A stretch of 40,379 nt of DNA from Georgenia thermotolerans. GTDB lineage: Bacteria > Actinomycetota > Actinomycetes > Actinomycetales > Actinomycetaceae. Below are positions 7,485 to 16,784 of the stretch, in pieces (position 1 is the stretch's first letter; the number at the start of each line of letters is the position of its first letter). The notes beneath the pieces were generated by a model. The model did no database searches and was not told where the DNA came from. It saw nothing but the letters and a program-made list of their open reading frames with translations. The stretch lies in NCBI RefSeq assembly GCF_009193185.1, contig NZ_VUKF01000042.1:1-40379 (forward strand). The letters are read 5' to 3'. A program made the position numbers and the translations under genes.

Positions 7485-8636
7485 ATGGCCGACCACCGCC
7501 AGGTCCTCACCGAGGACCTCCTCGAGCGCATCCGCGAGCGCGCCCCCCGCTACGACGCCGAGAACACCTTCTTCGACGAGGACCTCGCCGAGCTCAAGGA
7601 GGCCGGGTACCTCACCGCGTTCGTGCCGGCGGAGTTCGGCGGGGCCGGGCTGACCCTGGAGGAGATGACCCGCGAGCAGATGCGCCTGGCCGCCGCGGCG
7701 CCGGCCACGGCCCTGGCGGTGAACATGCACCACGTGTGGGTCGGCGTGGCCCGCACGGTCCACGCCCGCGGGGACGGCTCCACCGACTTCATCCTCGAGG
7801 AGGCCGCGGCCGGGGAGGTCTTCGCCTTCGGGGTCTCCGAGGCCGGCAACGACCTCGTGCTCTTCGGCTCCGAGAGCGAGGCCCGCCCGGACGGGCAGGG
7901 CGGCTACACCTTCCACGGGCTGAAGATCTTCACCTCCCTCGCCCCCGCCTGGACCCGCATGGGCACCTTCGGCGCGGACACCACCGGCGAGGAGCCGCGC
8001 AACGTGTGGGGGTTCATCACCCGCGACGGCGGCGGCGTGGAGACGGTCGGCACGTGGGACGTCATGGGGATGCGGGCCTCGCAGTCCTTCTCCACCCGGC
8101 TCGACGGCGCCCCCGCCCCCGCGGACCGCATCGTCCGGCGCATCGCCCCGGGCCCCACCATGGACCCGTTCATCTTCGGCATCTTCGCCAACTTCGAGAT
8201 CCTCCTCGCCTCGGTCTACACCGGGCTGGCCGGGCGGGCGATCGAGGTGGCGGTCGAGACGGTGCAGAAGCGCCGGTCGCTGAAGAACGACGCCCCCTAC
8301 TCCCAGGACCCCGACATCCGCTGGCGCCTGGCCGACGCCGCCATCCAGCTCGACGGCGTCTACCCCCAGATCGCCGAGATCGCCCGCGACGTCGACAACC
8401 AGGTCGACCGCGGCCCGCTGTGGATGCCCCAGCTCTCCGCGGTGAAGTCCCGGGCGACGGAGGTCGCCCTCGACGTCGTGACCAAGTGCGTGCGCGCCTG
8501 CGGCGGCTCGGCGTACTCCAACGGCAAGGAGCTCTCGCGTCTCTACCGGGACGTGCTGGCCGGGCTCTTCCACCCCAGCGACGACGAGTCGGTGCACGGG
8601 GCCTGGGCCAACGCGCTGCTGGGCCCGATCCGGTAG
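7485..8636 (+). CDS. Acyl-CoA dehydrogenase family flavoprotein
   Basis: This is a FAD- or FMN-dependent enzyme of the acyl-CoA dehydrogenase fold. Over 383 residues it shows the N-terminal helical domain with VPAEFGGAGLTLEEM, the flavin-contacting beta domain (GVSEAGNDLVLFGS, then the GYTFHGLKIFTSLAP segment and MGMRASQSFSTRL), and the C-terminal helical domain ending RACGGSAYSNGKELSRLYRDVLAG. The catalytic Glu cannot be placed confidently, so it could be a true dehydrogenase or one of the flavin monooxygenase-like relatives. AAAGGA precedes the ATG at a good distance. The neighbours (radA, araB) do not suggest a pathway; it looks like a stand-alone gene. Confidence 0.85.
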   Translation: MADHRQVLTEDLLERIRERAPRYDAENTFFDEDLAELKEAGYLTAFVPAEFGGAGLTLEEMTREQMRLAAAAPATALAVNMHHVWVGVARTVHARGDGSTDFILEEAAAGEVFAFGVSEAGNDLVLFGSESEARPDGQGGYTFHGLKIFTSLAPAWTRMGTFGADTTGEEPRNVWGFITRDGGGVETVGTWDVMGMRASQSFSTRLDGAPAPADRIVRRIAPGPTMDPFIFGIFANFEILLASVYTGLAGRAIEVAVETVQKRRSLKNDAPYSQDPDIRWRLADAAIQLDGVYPQIAEIARDVDNQVDRGPLWMPQLSAVKSRATEVALDVVTKCVRACGGSAYSNGKELSRLYRDVLAGLFHPSDDESVHGAWANALLGPIR

Positions 8637-8728
8637 GTCCGGGCCGGTCCCCGGGTCCCACCCCACGGACGTGCCCCGCCGCGCGACGGCCCGGCCTCGG
8701 CGGACCTCCCTCGCGGACGCCCGCCCTC

Positions 8729-8758
8729 TTGACACGCGGGGCACAACCGCTGAACGCT
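8729..8758 (+). promoter_or_regulatory. Possible araB promoter
   Basis: A good -35 TTGACA is followed at 18 bp by AACGCT, a weak -10. The 186-bp gap between the acyl-CoA dehydrogenase gene and araB otherwise holds only a GGGAG Shine-Dalgarno-like stretch just before ATG 8823. Confidence 0.4.
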
Positions 8759-8822
8759 CACACCGGGCGGCGAGCGGGCCAGGCCCGGGCCGGGGTCACC
8801 CTCGGGGGTAAGGGAGCCTTCG

Positions 8823-10556
8823 ATGGCGGGACAGCGGGACGCCTACGTCGTGGGCGTGGACTTCGGGACGCTCTCGGGGCGCGCGCTCGTGGTGCGGGTC
8901 CGCGACGGCGCCGAGCTCGGCACCGCCGTGCAGCAATACCGGCACGGGGTGATGGACCGGCGGCTGAGCGCGGGGGACGGCGCGGCCCTGCCACCGGACT
9001 GGGCGCTGCAGGACCCCTCGGACTACCTCGAGGTGCTGCGCACCGCGGTGCCCGCCGCCGTCCGTGCGGCGGGGATCGACCCGGCCGACGTCGTCGGTGT
9101 CGGCACGGACTTCACCGCCTGCACCATGGTGCCCACCACCGCGGACGGCACGCCGCTGTGCGAGCTGGACCGGTTCCGGGACCGGCCCCACGCCTACGTC
9201 AAGCTGTGGAAGCACCACGCCGCCCAGCCGCAGGCCGACCGGATCACCGCGCTGGCCCATGAGCGCGGGGAGCGCTGGATCGACCGCTACGGCGGGGCGA
9301 TCTCCTCGGAGTGGGAGTTCGCCAAGGGCCTGCAGCTGCTCGAGGAGGACCCCGAGGTGTACGCCGCCACGGAACGATGGGTGGAGGCGGCGGACTGGAT
9401 CGTCTGGCGGCTGACGGGGGAGTACGTCCGCAACGCGTGCACCGCCGGGTACAAGGGCATCTACCAGGACGGGCGGTACCCGTCGGAGGCGTTCCTCGCC
9501 GCCCTCGACCCGGCGTTCACCGGCTTCGTGCGCGACAAGCTCGCGGCGCCGATCGGGCAGCTGGGCCGGCGGGCTGGCGGGCTGACGGCGGAGGCGGCGG
9601 CCTGGACCGGCCTGGCGGCGGGCATTGCCGTGGCGGTGGGCAACGTCGACGCCCACGTGACCGTGCCGGCCGCGGACGCCGTCGACCCCGGGCAGATGGT
9701 CGCCATCATGGGCACCTCCACCTGCCACGTCATGAACGCGGGGCACCCGGCGCCGGTGCCGGGGATGTGCGGGGTGGTCCACGGCGGCATCGCCGAGGGC
9801 TACTGGGGGTACGAGGCCGGACAGTCCGGGGTGGGGGACATCTTCGCCTGGTTCGTCGACAACGCGGTGCCCCCGGGCGAGGTGGAGGAGGCCCGGGCCC
9901 GCGGGATCTCCGTGCACCGGCTGCTCACCGAGCGCGCCGCGCGCCAGCAGGTGGGGGAGCACGGGCTCGTCGCGCTGGACTGGCAGTCGGGCAACCGGTC
10001 GGTGCTCGTCGACCACGAGCTCTCCGGCCTGGTGCTCGGCCTGACGCTGACGACCCGTCCGGAGGACGTCTACCGGGCGCTGCTCGAGGCCACGGCGTTC
10101 GGCACCCGCGTGATCATCGAGGCCTTCGAGGGGGCCGGCGTGCCGGTGACCGAGCTCGTCGTCGCCGGCGGGCTGCTGGCGAACCGGTTCCTCATGCAGC
10201 TGTACTCCGACGTCACGCGGCTGCCGCTGTCGACCATCGCCTCCGAGCAGGGCCCGGCGCTGGGCGCCGCGATCCACGGCGCCGTCGCCGCCGGAGCCTA
10301 CCCCGACGTGGCCGCCGCCGCCCGGGCCATGGGCGGGCGCACGGTGGGGGCGTACACACCCGATGAGGACGCGGCCCGGCGCTACGACGCCCTGTACGCC
10401 GAGTACACGACGCTGCACGACTACTTCGGCCGCCACGGCAACGACGTCATGCACCGCCTCAAGCGCATCCGCCGCGAGGCCGCCGCTTCCCGGCCGGCGG
10501 TGCCCGCCACCGAGCCCGCCACCGGGGCCGACGGCGCCGGGAGGCGCGCGGGATGA
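8823..10556 (+). CDS. araB: Ribulokinase
   Basis: AraB phosphorylates L-ribulose to L-ribulose 5-phosphate in L-arabinose breakdown. It is a 577-residue FGGY-family kinase, close to the usual 560-570. The first phosphate-binding loop is VVGVDFGTLSGRALVV, followed by GVGTDFTACTMVPT, the substrate-region WKHHAAQPQADR, GNVDAHVTVPA, IMGTSTCHVM, and the C-terminal ATP-binding VVAGGLLANRFLMQ. These match ribulokinase rather than xylulokinase. Its stop overlaps the araD start in ATGA. No L-arabinose isomerase gene lies in the window, so the substrate L-ribulose must be made by an enzyme encoded elsewhere. The last 30 residues are low-complexity and probably disordered. Confidence 0.94.
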   Translation: MAGQRDAYVVGVDFGTLSGRALVVRVRDGAELGTAVQQYRHGVMDRRLSAGDGAALPPDWALQDPSDYLEVLRTAVPAAVRAAGIDPADVVGVGTDFTACTMVPTTADGTPLCELDRFRDRPHAYVKLWKHHAAQPQADRITALAHERGERWIDRYGGAISSEWEFAKGLQLLEEDPEVYAATERWVEAADWIVWRLTGEYVRNACTAGYKGIYQDGRYPSEAFLAALDPAFTGFVRDKLAAPIGQLGRRAGGLTAEAAAWTGLAAGIAVAVGNVDAHVTVPAADAVDPGQMVAIMGTSTCHVMNAGHPAPVPGMCGVVHGGIAEGYWGYEAGQSGVGDIFAWFVDNAVPPGEVEEARARGISVHRLLTERAARQQVGEHGLVALDWQSGNRSVLVDHELSGLVLGLTLTTRPEDVYRALLEATAFGTRVIIEAFEGAGVPVTELVVAGGLLANRFLMQLYSDVTRLPLSTIASEQGPALGAAIHGAVAAGAYPDVAAAARAMGGRTVGAYTPDEDAARRYDALYAEYTTLHDYFGRHGNDVMHRLKRIRREAAASRPAVPATEPATGADGAGRRAG

Positions 10557-11272
10557 CCGTCCAGCTGGCCGCGCTGCCGCCCGAGGTCCGTGACGCCGTC
10601 GCCCGTTGCCGGACGCGGGTGGCCGCCCTGCACGCGGAGCTGCCCCGATACGCCCTCGTGGTGTGGACGGCGGGCAACGTCTCCGAGCGGGTCCCCGGCA
10701 CGGACCTGTTCGTCATCAAGCCCTCCGGGGTCTCCTACGACGAGCTCCGGGCGGCCACGATGGTCGTCTGCGACCTGGACGGGGCCAAGGTCGACGACGG
10801 GACGGGCCGGCTCCGGCCGTCCTCCGACACCGCCGCCCACGCCTACGTCTACCGGCACATGCCGGAGGTCGGCGGCGTCGTCCACACCCACTCCACCTTC
10901 GCCACCGCCTGGGCCGCGCGGGGCGAGCCGATCCCGTGCGTGCTGACGATGATGGCCGACGAGTTCGGCGGCGACATCCCGGTGGGCCCCTTCGCCGTCG
11001 TCGGGGACGACTCCATCGGGCGCGGCATCGTCGAGACGCTGCGGGGCTCGCGCTCCCCGGCGGTGCTCATGCGCCACCACGGCCCCTTCACCATCGGCCC
11101 GGACGCCAGGAGCGCCGTCAAGGCGGCGGTGATGTGCGAGGAGGCCGCCCGCACCGTGCACGCCGCCCGGATGCTCGGCGAGCTCACCCGGATCCCCGAC
11201 GCGGCCGTCGACGCCCTGTACCACCGCTACCAGCGCGCCTACGGCCAGCCGGCGATGGGCGGGGCGGCCTGA
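10553..11272 (+). CDS. araD: L-ribulose-5-phosphate 4-epimerase
   Basis: AraD converts L-ribulose 5-phosphate into D-xylulose 5-phosphate, which joins the xylose route and the pentose phosphate pathway. It is a class II aldolase-type zinc enzyme of 239 residues. Metal-binding histidines are seen in VVHTHSTFATAW and VLMRHHGPF; phosphate and substrate loops include GNVSERVPG and KPSGVSYDEL. The Asp in the SSDTAAH segment corresponds to the usual site. It is co-translated with araB through a four-base overlap. Its product is the same as that of XylB, encoded 7 kb downstream, which ties the two pentose modules together. Confidence 0.94.
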   Translation: MTVQLAALPPEVRDAVARCRTRVAALHAELPRYALVVWTAGNVSERVPGTDLFVIKPSGVSYDELRAATMVVCDLDGAKVDDGTGRLRPSSDTAAHAYVYRHMPEVGGVVHTHSTFATAWAARGEPIPCVLTMMADEFGGDIPVGPFAVVGDDSIGRGIVETLRGSRSPAVLMRHHGPFTIGPDARSAVKAAVMCEEAARTVHAARMLGELTRIPDAAVDALYHRYQRAYGQPAMGGAA

Positions 11273-11312
11273 CGGGCCCCCGCCAGGCCGCGCCGGCCCC
11301 CAGGACGCGTGC

Positions 11313-11339
11313 GGCCCCGCACCGGGTCGGTGCGGGGCC
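11313..11339. terminator. Bidirectional terminator hairpin between araD and gguB
   Basis: Arms GGCCCCGCACC and GGTGCGGGGCC pair perfectly over 11 bp with a five-base loop. There is no clear T-run, as is common in GC-rich actinobacteria. It lies between converging genes and can serve both. Confidence 0.75.
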
Positions 11340-11356
11340 ACACGGGCGGGGCGCGG

Positions 11357-12526
11357 TCAGCGGCGCGCGCGCCGCTTGTTGAGCAGGTCGAAGGCGACCG
11401 CGAGGAGGAGCACGAGGCCCTTGATGGCCTGCTGCCAGGCGGGGTCGACGTTCATGATCGACAGGCCCATGTTCAGCACGCCCATGATGAGCGCGCCGAT
11501 GATGGCGCCGGAGACCTTGCCGATGCCGCCGGTGACGGCGGTCCCGCCGATGAACGCGGCGGCGATGGCGTCCAGCTCGAAGCTGTTGCCGGCCGCGGCG
11601 ACGGCGGCGCCCGCCCGCGAGGTCGTGACGACGCCCGCGAGGGCGGCCAGCACGCCCATGTTCACGAAGATCGCGAAGTTGACCTTGCGGGTGTTGACGC
11701 CGGAGAGCATGGCGGCGTGCAGGTTGCCGCCGATGGCGTAGATGTGCCGGCCGAAGACCGAGCGGTTCATCACGAAGGTGTAGGCCACGATGAGCACGCC
11801 CACGATGATCAGCACGATCGGGGTGCCGCCGGCGCTGCGGGCCAGCAGGTAGCTGATGAACGCGACGAGCACCGCGAACAGCACCAGGCGCGAGACGAAC
11901 GCGAAGAAGGGCTCGAGCTCCAGGCCGTGCTTGCGGATCGAGCGGCGGGCCCGCAGCTGGATGACGACCAGGCCCGCGATGGCGACGGCCCCGATGAGGA
12001 GGGTGACGACGTCGAGGTTGGCCACGTAGCCGAAGGCGTTGGGGATCGAGCCGTTGGAGATGGCGTTGAACCCGCGGGGCAGGCCCGCGACGGTGGTGCC
12101 CACCAGGACGATGGCCAGGCCGCGGAAGATCAGCATGCCCGCGAGGGTCACGATGAACGCCGGGATGCCCACGTAGGCCACCCAGAATCCCTGCCAGGCG
12201 CCGATGACGGCACCGAGCACGAGGGTGGCGAGGACGGCGAGCGGCCACGGCACGTGCCAGCTGTCCATCATGATCGCGGTGACGCCGCCGACGAAGGCGA
12301 CCACCGAGCCGACCGAGAGATCGATGTGGCCGGCGACGATCACCATGACCATGCCGATCGCCAGGATCATCACGTAGGCGTTCTGCTGCACCAGGCTCGC
12401 GACGTTGTTCGGCTTGAGCAGCAGGCCGCCGGTGAGGATCTGGAACAGGACCACGATGGCGATCAGCGCCGCCATGATCCCGTACTGCCGCAGGTTGCGG
12501 CCGAAGTACTGCGTCAGTGCGCTCAT
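11357..12526 (-). CDS. gguB: Multiple-monosaccharide ABC transporter permease
   Basis: This is the membrane channel subunit of a sugar importer of the CUT2 class (GguB/MmsB, XylH-like). The 389-residue protein has about ten hydrophobic helices. Family segments include [52 protein letters not shown], and [20 protein letters not shown] near the C-terminus. Its start overlaps the ATPase stop by four bases, so it is the last gene of a three-gene operon. Substrate range in this family covers arabinose, xylose, galactose and glucose; the setting between araBD and xylAB favours pentoses. It ends 17 bp before the shared terminator. Confidence 0.93.
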   Translation of the reverse strand: MSALTQYFGRNLRQYGIMAALIAIVVLFQILTGGLLLKPNNVASLVQQNAYVMILAIGMVMVIVAGHIDLSVGSVVAFVGGVTAIMMDSWHVPWPLAVLATLVLGAVIGAWQGFWVAYVGIPAFIVTLAGMLIFRGLAIVLVGTTVAGLPRGFNAISNGSIPNAFGYVANLDVVTLLIGAVAIAGLVVIQLRARRSIRKHGLELEPFFAFVSRLVLFAVLVAFISYLLARSAGGTPIVLIIVGVLIVAYTFVMNRSVFGRHIYAIGGNLHAAMLSGVNTRKVNFAIFVNMGVLAALAGVVTTSRAGAAVAAAGNSFELDAIAAAFIGGTAVTGGIGKVSGAIIGALIMGVLNMGLSIMNVDPAWQQAIKGLVLLLAVAFDLLNKRRARR

Positions 12527-14073
12527 CGTGACGCACCCTCCCTGTCCATGGTCATGAAGTGCATGAGCCGCTCCTGCGTGGCCTCGTCACGGGGGACCTC
12601 ACCGGTGAGGCGCCCCTGGCTCATGGTGTAGATGCGGTCGCAGATGCCCAGGAGCTCGGGCAGCTCGGAGGAGATCACGAGGATCCCCTTCCCGGCGTCG
12701 GCGAGGGCGTTGATGATCTGGTAGATCTCGAACTTCGCGCCGACGTCGATCCCCCGGGTGGGCTCGTCGAGGATGAGCACGTCGGGATCGGTGTAGATCC
12801 ACTTGCTCAGCACGACCTTCTGCTGGTTGCCGCCCGAGAGCTGCCCGACGATCGTGTTGACGTCCGGGGTCTTGATCCGCATCTCCCGGCGGTAGCGCTC
12901 GGCGACGGTCGTCTCCTCGTGGACGTCCACGACCCCCAGGCGGGACATCTTCTCCAGGTTCGCGGCGGCGACGTTGCGCTTGATGTCCTGGATGAGGTTG
13001 AGCCCGTAGCGCTTGCGGTCCTCCGTGGCGTAGGCGATGCCGTGGCGGATCGCCTGCTCGACGGTGGTCGCGCGGATCTCGCGGCCCTCCTTGTACAGGC
13101 GGCCGGAGATGTTGTGCCCGTAGGAGCGGCCGAAGATGCTCATGGCCAGCTCGGTGCGCCCGGCGCCCATGAGGCCCGCCAGGCCCACGATCTCCCCGCG
13201 ACGGACGGTGAGGCTGGCGCCGTCGACCACCTTGCGGGCGGTGTCCACCGGGTGGTGGACCGTCCAGTCCTCCACCCGCAGCACCTCCGGGCCGATCTTC
13301 GGGGCGTGCTCGGGGTAGCGGTTGTCCAGCTCCCGGCCCACCATGAGCCGGATGATCTCCTCCTCGGAGACCGGCACCTCGCCACGCATGTCGAGGGTCT
13401 CGATGGTGCGGCCGTCGCGGATGACGGTGGTGGAGTCGGCGATCGCGGCGATCTCGTTGAGCTTGTGCGAGATGACGATCATGGTGATGCCCTGGTCGCG
13501 CAGCTGACGCATGAGGCCGAGGAGGTGGGCGCTGTCCTCGTCGTTGAGGGCGGCGGTGGGCTCGTCGAGGATGAGGAGCTTGACCCGCTTGGACAGCGCC
13601 TTGGCGATCTCCACGAGCTGCTGGCGGCCCACGCCGAGGTCGACGACCTTGGTGTCGGGCCGGATGTCCAGGCCCACGCGGGCGAGCAGCTTTGCGGCCT
13701 CGCTGTTGGTGCGGTTCCAGTCGATGACGCCGCCGGCGGCCTGCTCGTTGCCGAGGAAGATGTTCTCCGCGACCGACAGGTAGGGGCTCAGGGCGAGCTC
13801 CTGGTGGATGATGACGATGCCCTGGGCCTCGCTGTCGCGGATGGTGCGGAACTCGCAGGTGTGGCCGTCGAAGACGATCTCGCCCTCGTAGCTGCCGTGG
13901 GGGTAGACCCCCGACAGGACGTTCATCAGCGTCGACTTGCCGGCGCCGTTCTCCCCGCAGATGGCGTGGACCTCGCCGCGCCGCACCGAGAGGGTGACGT
14001 CCTGCAGCGCCTTGACGCCGGGGAAGGTCTTGGTGATGGCCCGCATCTCGAGGATGGGGTGGTCGGATGGCAT
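12523..14073 (-). CDS. gguA: Multiple-monosaccharide ABC transporter ATPase
   Basis: This cytoplasmic subunit powers the sugar importer and, as usual for CUT2 systems, fuses two ATPase domains in 516 residues. The first has Walker [10 protein letters not shown], signature [14 protein letters not shown] and Walker [12 protein letters not shown]. The second has a degenerate Walker A ([10 protein letters not shown]), an intact signature [14 protein letters not shown] and Walker [15 protein letters not shown]. An asymmetric pair like this is normal in the family. AAGGAG stands six bases before the ATG. A GC-rich hairpin separates it from the binding-protein gene upstream, which may lower its expression relative to chvE. 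Confidence 0.95.
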   Translation of the reverse strand: MPSDHPILEMRAITKTFPGVKALQDVTLSVRRGEVHAICGENGAGKSTLMNVLSGVYPHGSYEGEIVFDGHTCEFRTIRDSEAQGIVIIHQELALSPYLSVAENIFLGNEQAAGGVIDWNRTNSEAAKLLARVGLDIRPDTKVVDLGVGRQQLVEIAKALSKRVKLLILDEPTAALNDEDSAHLLGLMRQLRDQGITMIVISHKLNEIAAIADSTTVIRDGRTIETLDMRGEVPVSEEEIIRLMVGRELDNRYPEHAPKIGPEVLRVEDWTVHHPVDTARKVVDGASLTVRRGEIVGLAGLMGAGRTELAMSIFGRSYGHNISGRLYKEGREIRATTVEQAIRHGIAYATEDRKRYGLNLIQDIKRNVAAANLEKMSRLGVVDVHEETTVAERYRREMRIKTPDVNTIVGQLSGGNQQKVVLSKWIYTDPDVLILDEPTRGIDVGAKFEIYQIINALADAGKGILVISSELPELLGICDRIYTMSQGRLTGEVPRDEATQERLMHFMTMDREGASR

Positions 14074-14095
14074 CGCTGCTCCTTGGGGGCCCGGG

Positions 14096-14131
14096 GCCCG
14101 CCCGCGGCCCGGGACCGGGTCGCGGGCGGGC
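14096..14131 (-). promoter_or_regulatory. Intercistronic hairpin between chvE and gguA
   Basis: An 11-bp perfect GC stem (arms 14096-14106 and 14121-14131) with a 14-base loop lies in the 70-bp gap after chvE. In binding-protein-dependent operons such elements often stabilise the upstream message or partly terminate transcription; that role is inferred here. Confidence 0.6.
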
Positions 14132-14143
14132 GGGGGAGTGGGG

Positions 14144-15274
14144 TCAGAGACCGAGCTCGCCGGCGTCGTAGAAGCCGGACTTCACGAGCGAGGACTCGAC
14201 CGTGTCGGGCGTGACGACCTGCGGGGGCAGCAGGTAGGAGGGGACGACCTTCTTGCCGTTGTCGTAGGTCTCGGTGTCGTTGACCTCGACCTCCTCGCCC
14301 TTGACGATCTGGTCGACCATCTTCGCGACCTGGTCGCCCAGGGTGCGGGTGTCCTTCCACACCGTCATCGACTGCATGCCCGCGAGCATGTTCTTGACGT
14401 TGGCGAGGTCGGCGTCCTGGCCGGTCACCAGCGGGAACTCGTTCCCGGCCTTGTAGCCGGCGGCGTCGAGCGCCTGCTCGATGCCGAGGGCGAGGGAGTC
14501 GTTGGGCGAGAGGACGACGTCGACCTTCTTGTCCGCGTAGAAGGAGTTGAGCCGGTTGTCCATCTCGGCCTGGGCCTTGCCGGACTCCCAGCCCTGGATG
14601 CCGATGGAGCTCCACTCGTCGTTGGACTTCGGCGCCTTGCCGGAGGGCACCACGAGCTGGCCGCCCTCCACGTAGGGCAGCAGGACGTCCCACGCGCCGG
14701 AGAAGAAGAACTTGGCGTTGTTGTCGTCGGGGGAACCGGCGAAGGGCTCGAGGTTGAACGGGCCCTTGCCGTCCTTGAGGCCGAGCTGCTCCTCGATGAA
14801 GTGCCCCTGGAGCTGGCCGACCTGGTAGTTGTCGAACGTGGCGTAGTAGTCCACGGACTCGGTGTCGTTGATGAGGCGGTCGTAGGCGATGACGGTGATG
14901 TCCTTCGCCTTGGCCGAGTCGAGCACCGGGCCCAGGGCCGTGCCGTCGATGGAGGCGACCACGAGGACCTTGGGGTCCTGGTTGATCATGTTCTGGATCT
15001 GGGTGATCTGCTGGTCGACCTTGTTGTCGGCGTACTGCAGCGAGGTCTTGTACCCCATGTCCTTGAGCAGGCTCTCGAGGTTCTCGCCGTCGTTGTTCCA
15101 CCGCTCGAGGGAGCGGGTCGGCATGGCGATGCCGACGAGGCCGCCACCCTCCCCGCCGTCGCCGGCCTCGGCGGCACCGCTGTCGGTGCGCTCGCTGCTG
15201 CACGCGGCGAGCGATCCCGCGGCGAGCGCGGCGCCCGCGAGCGCCGCCACGGCCTTGAAGTTGCGCAGAGACAT
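14144..15274 (-). CDS. chvE: Sugar-binding lipoprotein of the multiple-monosaccharide transporter
   Basis: This protein captures the sugar outside the membrane and delivers it to GguAB. From ATG 15274 it is 376 residues: a signal peptide with lipobox ending LAAC (about residue 25), then a periplasmic-binding-protein fold. ChvE-like segments include [52 protein letters not shown], and [27 protein letters not shown] lies ten bases before this ATG; a TTG three codons upstream is less likely. It is the first gene of the operon, behind a promoter covered by a XylR-type box, so its expression is probably induced by xylose. The untranslated leader would be about 135 nt. Confidence 0.94.
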   Translation of the reverse strand: MSLRNFKAVAALAGAALAAGSLAACSSERTDSGAAEAGDGGEGGGLVGIAMPTRSLERWNNDGENLESLLKDMGYKTSLQYADNKVDQQITQIQNMINQDPKVLVVASIDGTALGPVLDSAKAKDITVIAYDRLINDTESVDYYATFDNYQVGQLQGHFIEEQLGLKDGKGPFNLEPFAGSPDDNNAKFFFSGAWDVLLPYVEGGQLVVPSGKAPKSNDEWSSIGIQGWESGKAQAEMDNRLNSFYADKKVDVVLSPNDSLALGIEQALDAAGYKAGNEFPLVTGQDADLANVKNMLAGMQSMTVWKDTRTLGDQVAKMVDQIVKGEEVEVNDTETYDNGKKVVPSYLLPPQVVTPDTVESSLVKSGFYDAGELGL

Positions 15275-15350
15275 CCTTGTCAAACCCTTCTGTCGATCCG
15301 GCCCGGGCGGCCGGCGCGCTGTGAACCACGTGCCCGAACTCCGTCGTCGC

Positions 15351-15372
15351 CGGGACCCTCGCTGAGGTCCCG
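15351..15372 (-). promoter_or_regulatory. Stem-loop in the chvE leader
   Basis: CGGGACC pairs with GGTCCCG, extended inward past a one-base bulge to CTC/GAG with a three-base loop (GCT). It lies within the predicted 5' untranslated leader. Function unknown; attenuation or message stability are possible. Confidence 0.4.
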
Positions 15373-15403
15373 CGACGCCCCTTCACGTCGCTGGTGCACC
15401 AGG

Positions 15404-15424
15404 TTTGTTGTGCGGGAGAACATA
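15404..15424. promoter_or_regulatory. XylR operator at the chvE promoter
   Basis: Read toward chvE this is TATGTT, three bases (CTC), then CCGCACAACAAA. It matches the box in front of xylA at 18 of 21 positions. It covers the predicted -10 hexamer and start point, the usual position for a repressor. Confidence 0.75.
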
Positions 15425-15448
15425 TTCACGCCTGGTCCCGGATGGCAA
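15419..15448 (-). promoter_or_regulatory. chvE-gguAB promoter
   Basis: Reverse strand: -35 TTGCCA, 18-bp spacer, -10 TATGTT. The -10 is the left end of the XylR box. Confidence 0.7.
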
Positions 15449-15500
15449 ATCCGTCGGCGTGGCGCCGGATTCGGGCCGGGAGACGGGGCGCGTGGCCCCG

Positions 15501-16751
15501 TCAGGCGAACGTGCCGGTCCAGGCCGCGGGCTGCTGGATCACCGTGCGCAGGGCGCGCATCGCCCCGCCGGTGGCCGCCGGGGCCGGGTCGGCCGGAGCG
15601 CCACGCAGCAGCACCCGCATCCAGGGGCTCGCCAGGGTGCGCACCCGCAGCTGCTCCTCGATGCCCGGGCGCAGGAGGTCCACCAGGGGGATGTAGCCGG
15701 CGCCGAGGACCACCTCGTCGACGTCGACGAGGTTGACCACGCCGGCCAGGGCGATCCCCAGCGCCCACGCCGCCCGCTCCACCGCCGCCCGCGCGGCGCC
15801 GTAGCCCGAGGCCGCCGCCTCGGCGAGGGCGGCCGTGCTGGTCTCCAGCGGCAGCCCGGCCGCCTCGAGCACGGCGTGCTTGCCGGCGTAGCGCTCCAGG
15901 CAGCCGCGCGCCCCGCAGTGGCACTGCGGCCCGGCGGGCTCGATGGCCATGTGGCCGATCTCCCCGGCCCAGCCGTGCTTGCCGAGCACCACGGTGCCCT
16001 CGGCGACGATGGCGGCGCCGACGCCGATGTCGCCGCCGACGTAGATGAACGTGCTCGACGGCGCGGAGCGGCCGGGTGCGGTGTTGGCCAGGCCGTAGGC
16101 GGCCAGGTTGGCGTCGTTGTCGACGACGAGCGCGGTCCCGGCGGGCAGCGCGTCGGCGCCCATGAGCTCGGCCGGGCGCACCTCGTGCCAGCCGAGGTTC
16201 GGGGCCAGCAGCAGCCGGCCCGAGGCGGCGTCGACCAGCCCCGGCAGGCCCAGGCAGGCCTGGGCGACCCGGGCGCCGGTGGCGCCGGCCCGCTCGAGCA
16301 GGCGGCGGGCCAGGTCGGCCGCGCGGGCGAGGACCGCCGCGGCGTCGGAGGACTCGAAGTCGCCCTCGACGTACTCCTCGGCGAGGATGGCCCCGGTGAG
16401 GTCCATGACCCGCCCGGCCATGTAGTCGACGTTGACCTGCAGGCCCAGGCCCGCGAAGGACCCGCGGGCGGGGGTGAGCGGCACCGCCGGGCGGCCCGGG
16501 CGCCCGCCCGTGGGGTGGTGCTCGGCCACGATGCGCGCGGCGATGAGCTCCTCGGTGAGCCGCGAGACGGTCGAGCGGGTCATGCCGGTCTGCGCGGCCA
16601 GCTGGGCGCGCGAGACCGGCTCGGGGCTGGCGAAGATCGCCTGGCTGATGACCGCGAGGTTGTGCTCGCGGAGGGAGGACTGGCGGGCCGCGCCGGAGGA
16701 CGGGCGCCCTGCGGTGGGGGCGGCGACTCCGGCGCCCGGGATGGCGTTCAC
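15501..16751 (-). CDS. xylR: ROK-family repressor, XylR type
   Basis: This is most likely the xylose-responsive repressor of xylAB and of the sugar importer. The 416-residue protein has a MarR-like winged helix (LREHNLAVISQAIFASPEPV through GMTRSTVSRLTEELI, about residues 27-75) and a ROK sugar-kinase-like domain with the zinc motif CHCGARGCLERYAG and GWAGEIGHMAIEP. Length and order are typical of XylR rather than of a ROK glucokinase. It is divergent from xylA. The GTG start has TAGGGT seven bases upstream and no Shine-Dalgarno, so the message is probably leaderless. The box upstream of xylA overlaps its own -35 region, suggesting autoregulation. The effector (xylose) is inferred from context. 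Confidence 0.92.
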   Translation of the reverse strand: MNAIPGAGVAAPTAGRPSSGAARQSSLREHNLAVISQAIFASPEPVSRAQLAAQTGMTRSTVSRLTEELIAARIVAEHHPTGGRPGRPAVPLTPARGSFAGLGLQVNVDYMAGRVMDLTGAILAEEYVEGDFESSDAAAVLARAADLARRLLERAGATGARVAQACLGLPGLVDAASGRLLLAPNLGWHEVRPAELMGADALPAGTALVVDNDANLAAYGLANTAPGRSAPSSTFIYVGGDIGVGAAIVAEGTVVLGKHGWAGEIGHMAIEPAGPQCHCGARGCLERYAGKHAVLEAAGLPLETSTAALAEAAASGYGAARAAVERAAWALGIALAGVVNLVDVDEVVLGAGYIPLVDLLRPGIEEQLRVRTLASPWMRVLLRGAPADPAPAATGGAMRALRTVIQQPAAWTGTFA

Positions 16752-16755
16752 GGGC

Positions 16756-16784
16756 TTGACCCTACTCCGGAACGCCGTTATGTT
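16756..16784 (+). promoter_or_regulatory. xylAB promoter
   Basis: -35 TTGACC, 17-bp spacer, -10 TATGTT. The start point would be near 16791, giving a leader of about 29 nt with GAGGAGAAG before ATG 16820. Confidence 0.8.
16759..16764 (-). promoter_or_regulatory. xylR -10 element
   Basis: Reverse-strand TAGGGT, seven bases before GTG 16751. It shares bases 16759-16761 with the -35 of the xylA promoter, so the two promoters cannot easily be occupied together. Confidence 0.6.

Noticed and set aside
8729-8760. XylR half-site (GCACAAC) in the araB promoter
   Set aside because: Only seven bases match one end of the XylR box and the rest does not, which is too weak to call.
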